DNA of 38,716 nucleotides from Streptomyces ficellus. GTDB lineage: Bacteria > Actinomycetota > Actinomycetes > Streptomycetales > Streptomycetaceae. The notes under the pieces were generated by a model that ran no database searches, was not told the origin of the DNA, and saw nothing but the letters and a program-made list of their open reading frames with translations. Within the stretch, counting starts at the first letter, position 1. Each line of letters opens with the position of its first letter. The translations under genes and the position numbers were made by a program. The stretch lies in contig NZ_JAUEPL010000057.1 of assembly GCF_030406405.1 (NCBI RefSeq), positions 1-38,716 on the forward strand. The letters are read 5' to 3'. Below, in pieces: positions 8,669 to 16,356 of the stretch.

Positions 8669-8908
8669 TCACTCGGCGTTCTTGGGGGCCTTCGCCGCGG
8701 GATCGGGAGCCTCGGGGGACGCGGGAGCTTCTTCGAAGTCGACCTTGCCCATGTGGCGGTTCATCGACTTCATCAGCAGCCATACACCCGCGGCCATGAC
8801 CGCGAAGACGATGAAACCGAGGACGCCTGGGGTCACCTTGTTCTCGTCGAGCTCCTTGGCGAGCGGGACGAGCTGGGTCAGTGCCTGGTGTGCGCTCATG
8901 TCAGGCAT
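8669..8908 (-). CDS. Small single-pass membrane protein, conserved next to mca
   Basis: A 79-residue protein with one transmembrane segment at about residues 27-46 (P-G-V-L-G-F-I-V-F-A-V-M-A-A-G-V-W), a basic stretch after it, and an acidic Pro/Ala-rich tail. The ATG at 8908 overlaps the end of mca by eight bases; M4 at 8899, one base after the mca stop, is the alternative. Neither has a strong Shine-Dalgarno sequence, so translation is probably coupled to mca. I recall similar small membrane proteins at this place in other streptomycetes. Its function is unknown; no catalytic motif is visible. Confidence 0.8.
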   Translation of the reverse strand: MPDMSAHQALTQLVPLAKELDENKVTPGVLGFIVFAVMAAGVWLLMKSMNRHMGKVDFEEAPASPEAPDPAAKAPKNAE

Positions 8909-9782
8909 TGTCCCGGATGCCCGCGAAGAGGTCGTCCTCGGGGAGGGAGGTCTCGACGACGGACTTGGCGAGCTCGTAGTCCTCCGTCGGCCAGACCTCC
9001 TTCTGGATCTCCATCGGAACGCGGAACCAGCCGCCGTCCGGGTCGATCTGCGTGGCGTGCGCGAGCAGCGCCTTGTCGCGAATCTCGAAGAAGTCGGCGC
9101 ACGGGACGTGCGTGGTCAGGGTCCGCTCGGCGCGCTCGAACTCCTTCCAGCGCTTGAGCCACTCCCCGTACGGCGACTCCAGACCACGGGCCAGCAGCGC
9201 CTCGTGCAGGGCGACCGTGCGGGGGCGGTTGAAGCCCTGGTTGTAGTAGACCTTCAACGGCTGCCAGACCGGCCCGAACTCCGACTCCGGGTACTTCTCC
9301 GCGTCCGCCGCCCCCTCGAAGGCCACCATCGTGATCTTGTGGGTCATGATGTGGTCGGGGTGCGGGTAGCCGCCGTTCTCGTCGTACGTCGTGATGACCT
9401 GCGGCCGGAAGGAGCGGATGGACCTCACCAGGCGGCCGGCCGCCTTGTCGACGTCCTCCAGGGCGAAGCAGCCCTGGGGCAGCGGCGGCAGCGGGTCGCC
9501 CTCCGGGAGGCCGGAGTCGACGAAGCCCAGCCATTCCTGTCTGACGCCGAGGATCTCGCGGGCCTCGTCCATCTCCTTGCGGCGCACCTCGTGGATGTTC
9601 TCCTCGATGTACGGGTCGCCCTGGAGCTTCGGATTGAGGATGGAGCCGCGCTCGCCTCCGGTGCAGGTCACGACCAGCACGTCCACCCCCTCGGACACAT
9701 ACTTGGCCATCGTCGCCGCGCCCTTGCTCGACTCGTCGTCGGGGTGGGCGTGAACGGCCATCAGTCGCAGCTGCTCAGTCAA
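8901..9782 (-). CDS. mca: Mycothiol S-conjugate amidase
   Basis: A 293-residue cytoplasmic zinc amidase of the PIG-L/LmbE family. It cleaves mycothiol S-conjugates of electrophiles to a mercapturic acid and GlcN-Ins, a detoxification step in actinobacteria. The metal-binding A-H-P-D-D-E motif is at residues 12-17 and the second H-P-D-H at 141-144. The length and the K-L-Q-G-D-P segment near 52-57 suit Mca better than the deacetylase MshB. The start is a TTG at 9782, with GAGGA seven bases upstream, giving M-T-E-Q-L-R-L-M-A-V-H-A-H; the next ATG would begin only five residues before the zinc motif. It is divergent from the DUF4307 gene, and the small membrane protein gene follows with overlap. 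Confidence 0.93.
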   Translation of the reverse strand: MTEQLRLMAVHAHPDDESSKGAATMAKYVSEGVDVLVVTCTGGERGSILNPKLQGDPYIEENIHEVRRKEMDEAREILGVRQEWLGFVDSGLPEGDPLPPLPQGCFALEDVDKAAGRLVRSIRSFRPQVITTYDENGGYPHPDHIMTHKITMVAFEGAADAEKYPESEFGPVWQPLKVYYNQGFNRPRTVALHEALLARGLESPYGEWLKRWKEFERAERTLTTHVPCADFFEIRDKALLAHATQIDPDGGWFRVPMEIQKEVWPTEDYELAKSVVETSLPEDDLFAGIRDNA

Positions 9783-9819
9783 GACTCGATCCTCATGATT
9801 CGTCGCGTCGGGCGGCTTC

Positions 9820-9825
9820 TATAGT
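9820..9825 (+). promoter_or_regulatory. Possible -10 element for the DUF4307 gene
   Basis: TATAGT lies 52 bases before the ATG at 9878 in the divergent mca/DUF4307 region. No convincing -35 element is seen at 16-18 bases upstream. Confidence 0.3.
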
Positions 9826-9877
9826 GACGGAATCGGCGAGCGGAAAATTCCGTCGCTCGGGATGCGAAAGGACGATC

Positions 9878-10279
9878 ATGAGCGCGGTACGGGAAGGACT
9901 CCCCGAGGGCCGTTACGGCCGCTCGGCGGACGAGCGCGCCGACCGCAGGCTCAGGATCGTGGGCGCGGTGCTGGGCGCCGCGCTGGTGGCGATGGTGGGC
10001 TGGTTCGGGTACGACTACGTCGCCGGCCAGAAGGTCAGCGCTGAGCTGATCAAGTTCGACGTCTCGGCCGACGACCGGGTCCAGGTGCACCTGGAGGTGC
10101 GCAAGGACAAGGACGCCAAGGGCTTCTGCACGCTGCGCGCCCTGGCGCGGGACGGCGGCGAGGTGGGCCACAAGGACGTCCGCTTCGACCAGGCCGCCGA
10201 CCGGATCGACCAGGTCGTCACCGTACGCACCACGGCGAAGGCGACGAGCGCCGAGCTGCTGGGCTGCACCGCGCAGTAG
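9878..10279 (+). CDS. DUF4307 membrane-anchored protein
   Basis: A 133-residue protein. I chose the ATG at 9878 because GAAAGGA precedes it. The cytoplasmic N-terminus has the G-R-Y-G-R-S-A-D-E-R-A-D-R pattern of DUF4307 proteins, followed by one transmembrane helix at about residues 30-48. The extracellular domain of about 80 residues has alternating beta-strand-like hydrophobics and two cysteines (in F-C-T-L-R and L-G-C-T) that could form a disulfide. The family is found in actinobacteria next to mca and greA and has no known function. Confidence 0.85.
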   Translation: MSAVREGLPEGRYGRSADERADRRLRIVGAVLGAALVAMVGWFGYDYVAGQKVSAELIKFDVSADDRVQVHLEVRKDKDAKGFCTLRALARDGGEVGHKDVRFDQAADRIDQVVTVRTTAKATSAELLGCTAQ

Positions 10280-10429
10280 CGACACGCAGTTGCGACGGCG
10301 ACGCGCGGCAGCGACATCGACGCGCGGCAACGAGGGCAAACCGCCCGGATTCGGCGCATGGATTCGGGCGTGACCTGCGGCGATAAAGATTGTGTGCCTT
10401 TCGTCCTCCCCCTTCCCCGCCGAAATTGT

Positions 10430-10435
10430 TAGGCT
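10430..10435 (+). promoter_or_regulatory. Possible -10 element upstream of greA
   Basis: TAGGCT lies 81 bases before the greA start without a clear -35. The 237-base leader region also holds an imperfect inverted repeat: ATTGTGTGCCT near 10389 and AGGCACAAT at 10457-10465. I see no other gene in it. Confidence 0.3.
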
Positions 10436-10516
10436 CGTGGTTTCGCCCACCCGGGAAGGCACAATCCTTCTGGGTAGGGCGATGCTTTGTATTCCCAGTA
10501 CCGACGAGGAGCACCT

Positions 10517-11014
10517 GTGACCCAGACCAGCGAGAACGTCACCTGGCTCACCCAGGAGGCGTACAACCAGCTCAAGGCCGAGCTGGAGTACCTGTCTGGT
10601 CCCGCGCGAACCGAGATCGCCGCCAAGATCGCGGCTGCGCGCGAGGAGGGCGACCTGCGCGAGAACGGCGGGTACCACGCGGCCAAGGAGGAGCAGGGCA
10701 AGCAGGAGCTGCGCGTACGCCAGCTGACCCAGCTCCTGGAGCACGCGAAGGTCGGCGAGGCTCCCACGGAGAGCGGTGTCGTCGCGCCCGGCATGGTGGT
10801 CACCATCGCCTTCGACGGCGACGAGGACGACACCCTGACGTTCCTCCTCGCCTCGCGCGAGTACGCGAGCTCCGACATCGAGACGTACTCCCCGCAGTCG
10901 CCGCTCGGTTCGGGCGTCAACGGCAAGAAGGTGGGCGAGGACGCGGAGTACGAGCTGCCGAACGGCAAGAAGGCGTCGGTGACGATCCTCGACGCGAAGC
11001 CGTACTCGGGCTGA
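10517..11014 (+). CDS. greA: Transcription elongation factor GreA
   Basis: A 165-residue Gre factor that enters the RNA polymerase secondary channel and stimulates cleavage of backtracked transcripts. The N-terminal coiled coil carries the acidic tip in A-R-E-E-G-D-L-R-E-N-G-G-Y at about residues 45-57. The C-terminal FKBP-like domain includes S-P-Q-S-P-L-G-S-G-V-N-G-K and ends in a typical beta-strand. I chose the GTG at 10517 because GAGGA lies six bases upstream and M-T-Q-T-S-E-N-V-T-W-L-T-Q fits actinobacterial GreA; an in-frame start at 10487 would add ten atypical residues. It is followed directly by a strong terminator, so it is probably monocistronic. Confidence 0.95.
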   Translation: MTQTSENVTWLTQEAYNQLKAELEYLSGPARTEIAAKIAAAREEGDLRENGGYHAAKEEQGKQELRVRQLTQLLEHAKVGEAPTESGVVAPGMVVTIAFDGDEDDTLTFLLASREYASSDIETYSPQSPLGSGVNGKKVGEDAEYELPNGKKASVTILDAKPYSG

Positions 11015-11025
11015 CACGGACGCCG

Positions 11026-11059
11026 AAGGGCCGGGCCGCACACACGCGGCCCGGCCCTT
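11026..11059. terminator. Strong bidirectional terminator after greA
   Basis: A perfect 14-base stem (AAGGGCCGGGCCGC at 11026-11039 with its complement at 11046-11059) around an ACACAC loop. It lies between greA and the convergent ABC permease gene. The outer AA/TT pairs give a short U tract in both directions. Confidence 0.85.
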
Positions 11060-11065
11060 CCCGCG

Positions 11066-11917
11066 TTATGCCGCAGAGCGGTACTTGCGCACCGCCAGCG
11101 TGCGGAACACCGCGATGATCAGCAGCGACCAGATGACCGACGCCAGCACCGGGTGCTCCATGGGCCAGGCGCTGGAATTCGAGGCGCCCGGGTTGCCGAA
11201 CAGCTCGCGGCAGGCCTGCACGGTGGCGCTGAACGGGTTCCACTCGGCGATGTGCCGCAGCCACGGCGTCATCCGGGACGAGTCCACGAACGCGTTGGAC
11301 AGGAACGTCACGGGGAACAGCCAGATCAGCCCGCCGGACGTGGCCGCCTCGGGTGTACGCACGGACAGGCCGATCAGCGCGCCGATCCAGGAGAACGCGT
11401 ACCCGAGCAGGAGCAGCAGCGCGAACGCGCCCAGCGCCTTGGGCACGCCCCCGTGGATGCGCCAGCCGACGAGCAGGGCGACGACCGCGAGGACGACGAT
11501 GGTGAGCGCGGTCTGTACGAGGTCGGCGAGCGTACGGCCGGTGAGGACCGCGCCACGGGCCATGGGCAGGGACCGGAACCGGTCGATGAGGCCCTTGTGC
11601 ATGTCGTCGGCGATACCGGCGCCCGAGCCGGCGGTGGCGAAGGTGACGGTCTGGGCGAAGATGCCGGCCATCAGGAAGTTGCGGTAGACCTCCGGGTCCG
11701 TGGTGCCGCCGATGTTCATCGAGCCGCCGAAGACGTAGCTGAACAGCACCACGAACATGATCGGCTGGATGAGCCCGAAAATGATCACTTCGGGGATCCG
11801 GGACATGCGGATCAGATTGCGCCGGGCGACGACGAGGGAGTCGGCGACCGACTGGGCGATGCCGCCGCGCGGCTTGGGGGCGGTGAGCCGGGGGACGGTG
11901 TCGGACACTGCGTTCAC
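11066..11917 (-). CDS. ABC-2 exporter permease, DrrB-like
   Basis: A 283-residue membrane subunit of a drug or lipid ABC exporter. It has six hydrophobic segments and the ABC-2 signature region L-I-G-L-S-V-R-T-P-E-A-A ... F-P-V-T-F-L-S-N-A-F-V near residues 180-215, followed by W-L-R-H-I-A-E-W-N-P, typical of DrrB-type permeases. The GTG start at 11917 overlaps the TGA of the ATPase gene (GTGA), and GGAAGGGAAG lies just upstream. An in-frame GTG three codons later is the alternative. The substrate cannot be told from the sequence; the family includes daunorubicin and other antibiotic exporters. Confidence 0.9.
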   Translation of the reverse strand: MNAVSDTVPRLTAPKPRGGIAQSVADSLVVARRNLIRMSRIPEVIIFGLIQPIMFVVLFSYVFGGSMNIGGTTDPEVYRNFLMAGIFAQTVTFATAGSGAGIADDMHKGLIDRFRSLPMARGAVLTGRTLADLVQTALTIVVLAVVALLVGWRIHGGVPKALGAFALLLLLGYAFSWIGALIGLSVRTPEAATSGGLIWLFPVTFLSNAFVDSSRMTPWLRHIAEWNPFSATVQACRELFGNPGASNSSAWPMEHPVLASVIWSLLIIAVFRTLAVRKYRSAA

Positions 11918-12912
11918 TTCGCGCTTCCCTTCCGGTCGCCGATGCCCGGGTCGCCGTTGTCCTCGTCGCTCAGCTCGGCGGCGTGGCCGGTGAGGGAGAT
12001 GAACACGTCGTCCAGGGTGGGGCGGCGCAGGCCGATGTCGTCGATCTCCACACCACGGGTGTCCAGTTCGCGGATGACCTCCGCGAGCAGCTTGGCGCCG
12101 CCGGTGACCGGGACGGTGAGCTTGCGGGTGTGCGTCTCGACGGCGACGTCGCCCTTGCCGAAGCCGGCGAGGACGGCGCGGGCGGGGTCGATCTGGTCGG
12201 GCTGGTGGACGACCACCTCGACGCGTTCGCCGCCGGTGCGGACCTTGAGCTGGTCGGCCGTGCCCCGGGCGATGACCTTGCCGTGGTCCACGACGCAGAT
12301 GTCGTGCGCGAGGTGGTCGGCCTCCTCCAGGTACTGCGTGGTGAGCAGCAGGGTCGTACCGCCGGCGACCAGTTCCTGGATGACCTCCCACAGCTGCTGC
12401 CGGTTGCGCGGGTCGAGGCCGGTGGTCGGCTCGTCCATGAACATCACGGGCGGCGAGACCACGAGTGCGGCGGCGAGGTCGAGGCGGCGGCGCATGCCGC
12501 CGGAGTACGTCTTGGCGGGGCGGTCGGCGGCCTCGGCGAGGTTGAAGCGTTCCAGCAGCTCGCCGGCGCGTACCTTCGCGGCCTTGCTGGACATCTGGTA
12601 GAGCTGGCCGACCATGTGCAGGTTCTCGCGGCCGGTGAGGTACTCGTCGACGGCGGCGAACTGGCCGGAGAGGCCGATGGCCCGGCGGACTTCGTTGGGG
12701 TGCTTGAGCACGTCGATGCCCGCGACGACCGCCTTGCCGCTGTCGGGCCTGAGCAGTGTGGTCAGTACGCGGACGGCGGTGGTCTTCCCCGCGCCGTTGG
12801 GGCCTAACAGCCCCAGGACCGTCCCCTCGGGGACGTCGAGGTCCACGCCGTCCAGAGCCCGTACGTCGCCGAAGGTCTTCACCAGACCTTCGGCGTGGAT
12901 TGCGCCTGGCAT
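11914..12912 (-). CDS. ABC exporter ATP-binding subunit, DrrA-like
   Basis: A 332-residue ATPase that energises the DrrB-like permease encoded just downstream. Walker A G-P-N-G-A-G-K-T is at residues 37-44, the signature S-G-G-M-R at 137-141 and Walker B V-M-F-M-D-E-P at 156-162. Past the nucleotide-binding domain is the C-terminal extension of DrrA proteins, with R-R-P-T-L-D-D-V-F-I-S-L-T-G near 300-313. The ATG at 12912 is favoured by GGGAG seven bases upstream and by the family N-terminus A-I-H-A-E-G-L-V-K-T-F-G. The upstream region (12948-12999) is a well-formed promoter overlapped by two palindromes, so the operon is probably induced by a ligand. No regulator gene is adjacent to it. Confidence 0.93.
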   Translation of the reverse strand: MPGAIHAEGLVKTFGDVRALDGVDLDVPEGTVLGLLGPNGAGKTTAVRVLTTLLRPDSGKAVVAGIDVLKHPNEVRRAIGLSGQFAAVDEYLTGRENLHMVGQLYQMSSKAAKVRAGELLERFNLAEAADRPAKTYSGGMRRRLDLAAALVVSPPVMFMDEPTTGLDPRNRQQLWEVIQELVAGGTTLLLTTQYLEEADHLAHDICVVDHGKVIARGTADQLKVRTGGERVEVVVHQPDQIDPARAVLAGFGKGDVAVETHTRKLTVPVTGGAKLLAEVIRELDTRGVEIDDIGLRRPTLDDVFISLTGHAAELSDEDNGDPGIGDRKGSAK

Positions 12913-12947
12913 GTGGGTTCTCCCAGTGGTGGCTGGTGCGAATGCCC

Positions 12948-12999
12948 AGTGTGTGACTCGGGCCCCACACACTAACGCGATACATCGCGCGACGGACAA
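12948..12999 (-). promoter_or_regulatory. Promoter with two operator-like palindromes for the DrrAB-like operon
   Basis: On the minus strand TTGTCC (12999-12994) and TTAGTG (12975-12970) are separated by 18 bases. Fourteen of those are CGCGATGTATCGCG, a near-perfect palindrome (12976-12989, two-base centre). A second inverted repeat, AGTGTGTG at 12948-12955 and CACACACT at 12966-12973, covers the -10 and the expected transcription start. This arrangement suits a TetR- or PadR-type repressor. Confidence 0.65.
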
Positions 13000-13059
13000 G
13001 GTATTTACGGCGGCCGGCCGGGACCGGCCGCCTGCCCGCCGACGGCTGCGCGCACAGCG

Positions 13060-14289
13060 CTACGCCATGACCGTGTAGCCCGCCTCGCGCAGCGCGGTCG
13101 CGACCTCCTCGCAGTGTTCCGGGCCCTTCGTCTCCAGGTGCAGTTCCACCTCCGCCTCCGTGAGCCCCAGCCGTGGATCGGTCCGTACGTGACCGACGTC
13201 GATGACGTTGGCGTCGACCACCGTCAGCACGCCCAGCAGCGTCGCGAGCGCGCCCGGGCGGTCGGTCAGCCGCAGCCGCAGGCTCAGGTACCGCCCCGCC
13301 GCCGCCATGCCGTGCCGCAGGATGCGCTGCATCAGCAGCGGGTCCACGTTCCCGCCCGACAGCACCGCCACCACCGGCCCGCCGAACGTCTCCGGCGCGG
13401 TCAGCAGCGCCGCGACCGGACTCGCCCCGGCCGGCTCCACGACCAGCTTCGCCCGCTCCAGGCACAGCAGCAGCGCCGACGACAGGGCGTCCTCGGACAC
13501 CGTGCGCACCTCGTCGACCAGTTCCCCGACGATCCCGAACGGCACGTCCCCGGGGCGCCCCACCTTGATGCCGTCCGCCATGGTGGCCGCACACTCCACG
13601 GTCACCGGGCGGCCCGCCGCCAGCGACGGCGGATAGGCCGCCGCCGCCTCCGCCTGCACGCCGATCACCCGCACGTCCGGCCGCAGCGCCTTCACCGCGA
13701 CGGCGATGCCCGCCGCCAGCCCGCCGCCGCCGATGCCCACGATGATCGTCCGTACCTCCGGGCACTGTTCGAGGATCTCCAGGCCCACGGTGCCCTGGCC
13801 CGCGATGATGTCCCGATGGTCGAAGGGGTGGATGAACACCGCGCCCGTCTCGTACGCGTACTCCTGCGCGGCCAGCAGCGCCTCGTCGACCACGTGCCCA
13901 TGCAGCCGCACGTCCGCCCCGTACTCACGGGTCGCCGCGACCTTCGGCAGCGGGGCGCCCACCGGCATGAACACCGTGGAGCGCACGCCCAGCAGCGACG
14001 AGGCGAGCGCGACGCCCTGCGCGTGGTTGCCGGCCGACGCCGCGACGACCCCGGCCGCCCGCTCCTCGGGACTCAGGCCGGAGATCCTTACGTACGCGCC
14101 TCGCAGCTTGAACGAACCGGTCCGCTGGAGGTTCTCGCACTTGAAGTGCACCGGCGCCCCCACCAGCCGCGACAGGTGTCGGCTGCCCTCCATCGGCGTC
14201 ATCCTGGCGACACCGGACAGCATCTTCTGCGCCCCCCGGATGTCGTCGAGGATGAGGGGGTGTGAGGGGTGTGGCGTACCGAAGCTCAT
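13060..14289 (-). CDS. ilvA: Threonine dehydratase with ACT domain
   Basis: A 409-residue PLP enzyme that deaminates threonine to 2-oxobutanoate. The PLP lysine is K61 in R-T-G-S-F-K-L-R-G-A-Y, the N-H-A-Q-G motif lies near residue 90 and the phosphate-binding loop G-I-G-G-G-G-L-A-A-G near 192. The C-terminal part from about 330 is a single ACT-like domain (S-L-R-L-R-L-T-D-R-P-G-A-L-A), the compact type often called catabolic. That differs from the about 510-residue E. coli biosynthetic IlvA with its two-part regulatory domain. It may serve isoleucine synthesis, threonine degradation or both. The start at 14289 has no strong Shine-Dalgarno sequence. It is divergent from the MarR gene. Confidence 0.93.
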   Translation of the reverse strand: MSFGTPHPSHPLILDDIRGAQKMLSGVARMTPMEGSRHLSRLVGAPVHFKCENLQRTGSFKLRGAYVRISGLSPEERAAGVVAASAGNHAQGVALASSLLGVRSTVFMPVGAPLPKVAATREYGADVRLHGHVVDEALLAAQEYAYETGAVFIHPFDHRDIIAGQGTVGLEILEQCPEVRTIIVGIGGGGLAAGIAVAVKALRPDVRVIGVQAEAAAAYPPSLAAGRPVTVECAATMADGIKVGRPGDVPFGIVGELVDEVRTVSEDALSSALLLCLERAKLVVEPAGASPVAALLTAPETFGGPVVAVLSGGNVDPLLMQRILRHGMAAAGRYLSLRLRLTDRPGALATLLGVLTVVDANVIDVGHVRTDPRLGLTEAEVELHLETKGPEHCEEVATALREAGYTVMA

Positions 14290-14332
14290 GACGCCAAGTC
14301 TCGCAGCTCATCACGTTTGTGCAGCGCTGGTA

Positions 14333-14358
14333 CGGACCCGCACAGGTCCGCGTACTCT
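14333..14358 (+). promoter_or_regulatory. Operator-like palindrome and -10 for the MarR gene
   Basis: CGGACC (14333-14338) and GGTCCG (14345-14350) are perfect complements separated by six bases, immediately before TACTCT (14353-14358), a good -10. The flanking GTAC on both sides extends the symmetry imperfectly. The position suits autorepression by the MarR protein and possibly control of divergent ilvA. Confidence 0.5.
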
Positions 14359-14403
14359 GTCCCCCACCAACCGACCACCACCGCACGATGGAGCCCCGCA
14401 GCC

Positions 14404-14952
14404 ATGCCCACATCTCAGGACATGACGACTCCTGCGCCTGTCTCCCGGGGGACCACCCCCGAACCCCCGGGCGCCCCCGGTCTCCTCGATGCCCTCCAGC
14501 ACCAGGTGGCCGTCTTCGCCCGGCGGGCCGAGCAGACCCGCCTCGGCGGCACCGGCCAGCTCCGCAACTCCATGGACCGTGCCGCCTACCTGCTGCTCAA
14601 CCGCCTCGACCAGGAAGGCCCGATGGGCGTGAAGGCGCTGGCGGCCGGGATGGGCATCGACTCCTCCACGGTCACCCGCCAGGTCGCGCCGCTGGTCGAC
14701 ACCGGCCTGGTCAAGCGGACCTCGCACCCGGAGGACGGCCGCGCGGTCGTGCTCCAGCTCTCCCCGCGCGGCCAGGCCCGGCTGGAGGAGGTCCGCTCCT
14801 CGCGCCGCGAGCTGATGGCCCAGGTGACGGAGGGCTGGACCGAGGAGGAACGCCAGTCGTTCTGCACCCTGCTGACCCGCTTCAACTCGGCGCTCTCCGC
14901 CCGGCAGGCCGGCCTCCCGCCCGCCGACACGGACCCGACACCGACCTCCTGA
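14404..14952 (+). CDS. MarR-family transcriptional regulator
   Basis: A 182-residue winged-helix regulator. The N-terminal 25 residues are Pro/Thr-rich and variable. The winged helix spans about residues 55-125 with G-M-G-I-D-S-S-T-V-T-R-Q-V as recognition helix and P-E-D-G-R-A-V-V-L-Q-L as wing, both classic MarR features. The ATG at 14404 has GGAG ten bases upstream; the ATG at 14422 is possible. A palindrome lies in its own promoter. MarR proteins usually repress divergent or downstream genes in response to phenolic or oxidant ligands; divergent ilvA is the obvious neighbour, but this is inference. Confidence 0.88.
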   Translation: MPTSQDMTTPAPVSRGTTPEPPGAPGLLDALQHQVAVFARRAEQTRLGGTGQLRNSMDRAAYLLLNRLDQEGPMGVKALAAGMGIDSSTVTRQVAPLVDTGLVKRTSHPEDGRAVVLQLSPRGQARLEEVRSSRRELMAQVTEGWTEEERQSFCTLLTRFNSALSARQAGLPPADTDPTPTS

Positions 14953-14972
14953 CCGCGACCGGCCGTCCGCCC

Positions 14973-15067
14973 CGCACCCGGGCACCCCGCGCCCACCGCC
15001 CACGCACCCGGGCACCCCGCGCCCGCCGCCCACGCACCCGGGCACCCCGCGCCCGCCCACGCACCCG
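14973..15067. repeat. 30-bp tandem repeat, about three copies
   Basis: A unit beginning CGCACCCGGGCACCCCGCG recurs at 14973, 15003, 15033 and, truncated, at 15060. The period is 30, 30 and then 27 bases. It sits between the convergent marR and metB genes and is non-coding as far as I can tell. The unit itself contains the CCCGGGC self-complementary core. Confidence 0.8.
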
Positions 15068-15111
15068 GCGCCACGCACCCGTCACCACGCGCCGGCACCA
15101 CCCTCGGCGAG

Positions 15112-15132
15112 GGGCACCCGCGCCGGGTGCCC
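15112..15132. terminator. Hairpin terminator between marR and metB
   Basis: GGGCACCC (15112-15119) and GGGTGCCC (15125-15132) are perfect complements around GCGCC. It lies ten bases past the metB stop on the minus strand and downstream of marR on the plus strand. Confidence 0.6.
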
Positions 15133-15141
15133 ACGGCACGC

Positions 15142-16296
15142 CTAGCCCAGCGCCTGGCGCAGGTCCGCGAGCAGGTCGTCCGCGTTCTCGATGCCGACCG
15201 ACAGCCGCACCAGGTCCGCCGGGACCTCCAGCAGCGAGCCGGCGACGCTCGCGTGCGTCATCCGTCCCGGGTGCTCGATCAGCGACTCGACGCCGCCCAG
15301 CGACTCCCCCAGCGTGAACAGCTTCGCCCGGTCGCAGACCTCGACCGCCGCCGCCTCGCCGCCCGCGACGCGGAAGGAGATCATGCCGCCGAAGCTCTTC
15401 ATCTGCTTGGCGGCGACCTCGTGGCCGGGGTGTTCCGGCAGTCCGGGGTAGAGGACCTGGGTCACCTTCGGGTGCTGGCTGAGCATCTCCGCGACGCGCG
15501 TGGCGTTCTCGCTGTGCCGGTCCATGCGTACCGCCAGCGTCTTGATGCCGCGCAGCACGATCCACGAGTCGAAGGGACCGGCCACCGCGCCCATCGCGTT
15601 CTGGTGGTACGCCAGTTCGTCGCCGAGCGCCTCGTCGGCCGTCACCAGCGCGCCGCCGACGACGTCCGAGTGGCCGCCCATGTACTTGGTCAGCGAGTGC
15701 ACGACGACGTCCGCGCCGAGCGCCAGCGGCTGCTGGAGGTAGGGGCTGGCGAAGGTGTTGTCGACGACCAGCCTGACGCCCGCCGTGCGCGCCACGTCCG
15801 CGACCGCCGCGATGTCCGTGATGCCGAGCAGCGGGTTCGACGGGGTCTCGACCCAGATGACCTTCGTACGGTCGGTGATCGCGTCCCGTACCGCCGCCGG
15901 GTCGGAGGTGTCGGCGACCGACCACTCCACGCCCCACCGCGCGACGACCTTCGCGAAGAGCCGGAACGTGCCGCCGTACGCGTCGTTCGGGATGACCACG
16001 TGGTCGCCGGGCGCCAGCAGGGCGCGCAGCAGGCAGTCCTCCGCCGCCAGCCCCGAGGCGAAGGCCAGGCCGCGCCGCCCGCCCTCCAGCGCCGCGAGGT
16101 TCTCCTCCAGGGCGCTGCGCGTCGGGTTGGCGCTGCGGCTGTACTCGTAGCCGCCGCGCAGGCCGCCCACGCCGTCCTGCTTGTAGGTGGACACCTGGTA
16201 GATGGGCGGGACGACCGCGCCGGTCAGCGGGTCGGCGGTGTTGCCCGCGTGGATGGCGCGGGTCTCGAAACTCTGGTGGGTGTGCTCGTCGCTCAT
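15142..16296 (-). CDS. metB: Cystathionine gamma-synthase / gamma-lyase family PLP enzyme
   Basis: A 384-residue cytoplasmic PLP enzyme of the Cys/Met metabolism family. The PLP lysine is K204 in S-L-T-K-Y-M-G-G-H-S and the cofactor-nitrogen Asp is D179 in V-V-D-N-T-F-A-S-P. R-S-A-N-P-T-R (54-60) is the active-site loop and Y-Q-V-S-T-Y near 33-38 is typical of actinobacterial MetB. The family includes cystathionine gamma-synthase (O-acyl-homoserine plus cysteine to cystathionine) and gamma-lyases of the reverse reaction, which are hard to separate by sequence; actinobacterial enzymes can do both. The frame is open far upstream, but only the ATG at 16296 gives a family-like start. It lacks a Shine-Dalgarno sequence and is probably leaderless. 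Confidence 0.9.
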   Translation of the reverse strand: MSDEHTHQSFETRAIHAGNTADPLTGAVVPPIYQVSTYKQDGVGGLRGGYEYSRSANPTRSALEENLAALEGGRRGLAFASGLAAEDCLLRALLAPGDHVVIPNDAYGGTFRLFAKVVARWGVEWSVADTSDPAAVRDAITDRTKVIWVETPSNPLLGITDIAAVADVARTAGVRLVVDNTFASPYLQQPLALGADVVVHSLTKYMGGHSDVVGGALVTADEALGDELAYHQNAMGAVAGPFDSWIVLRGIKTLAVRMDRHSENATRVAEMLSQHPKVTQVLYPGLPEHPGHEVAAKQMKSFGGMISFRVAGGEAAAVEVCDRAKLFTLGESLGGVESLIEHPGRMTHASVAGSLLEVPADLVRLSVGIENADDLLADLRQALG

Positions 16297-16304
16297 GGGG
16301 CCCG

Positions 16305-16310
16305 AGCGTA
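16305..16310 (-). promoter_or_regulatory. -10 element of a probably leaderless metB transcript
   Basis: TACGCT on the minus strand ends eight bases before the metB ATG at 16296, placing the transcription start at or next to the A of ATG. The -35 region is poorly conserved. Confidence 0.45.
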
Positions 16311-16356
16311 GTCGGGGGCGGCCGGGAGCACCGGGCGCGTCCGGGACAATGGCGGT

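Noticed and set aside
12913..13765. Long upstream extension of the ABC permease frame through the ATPase and ilvA regions.
   Set aside because: It is in a different frame of two well-supported genes on the same strand and gives low-complexity Gly/Arg sequence; the GTG at 11917 is the real start.
14973..15067. A small CRISPR-like array.
   Set aside because: Units are contiguous with no unique spacers, so it is a tandem repeat; no cas genes are present.
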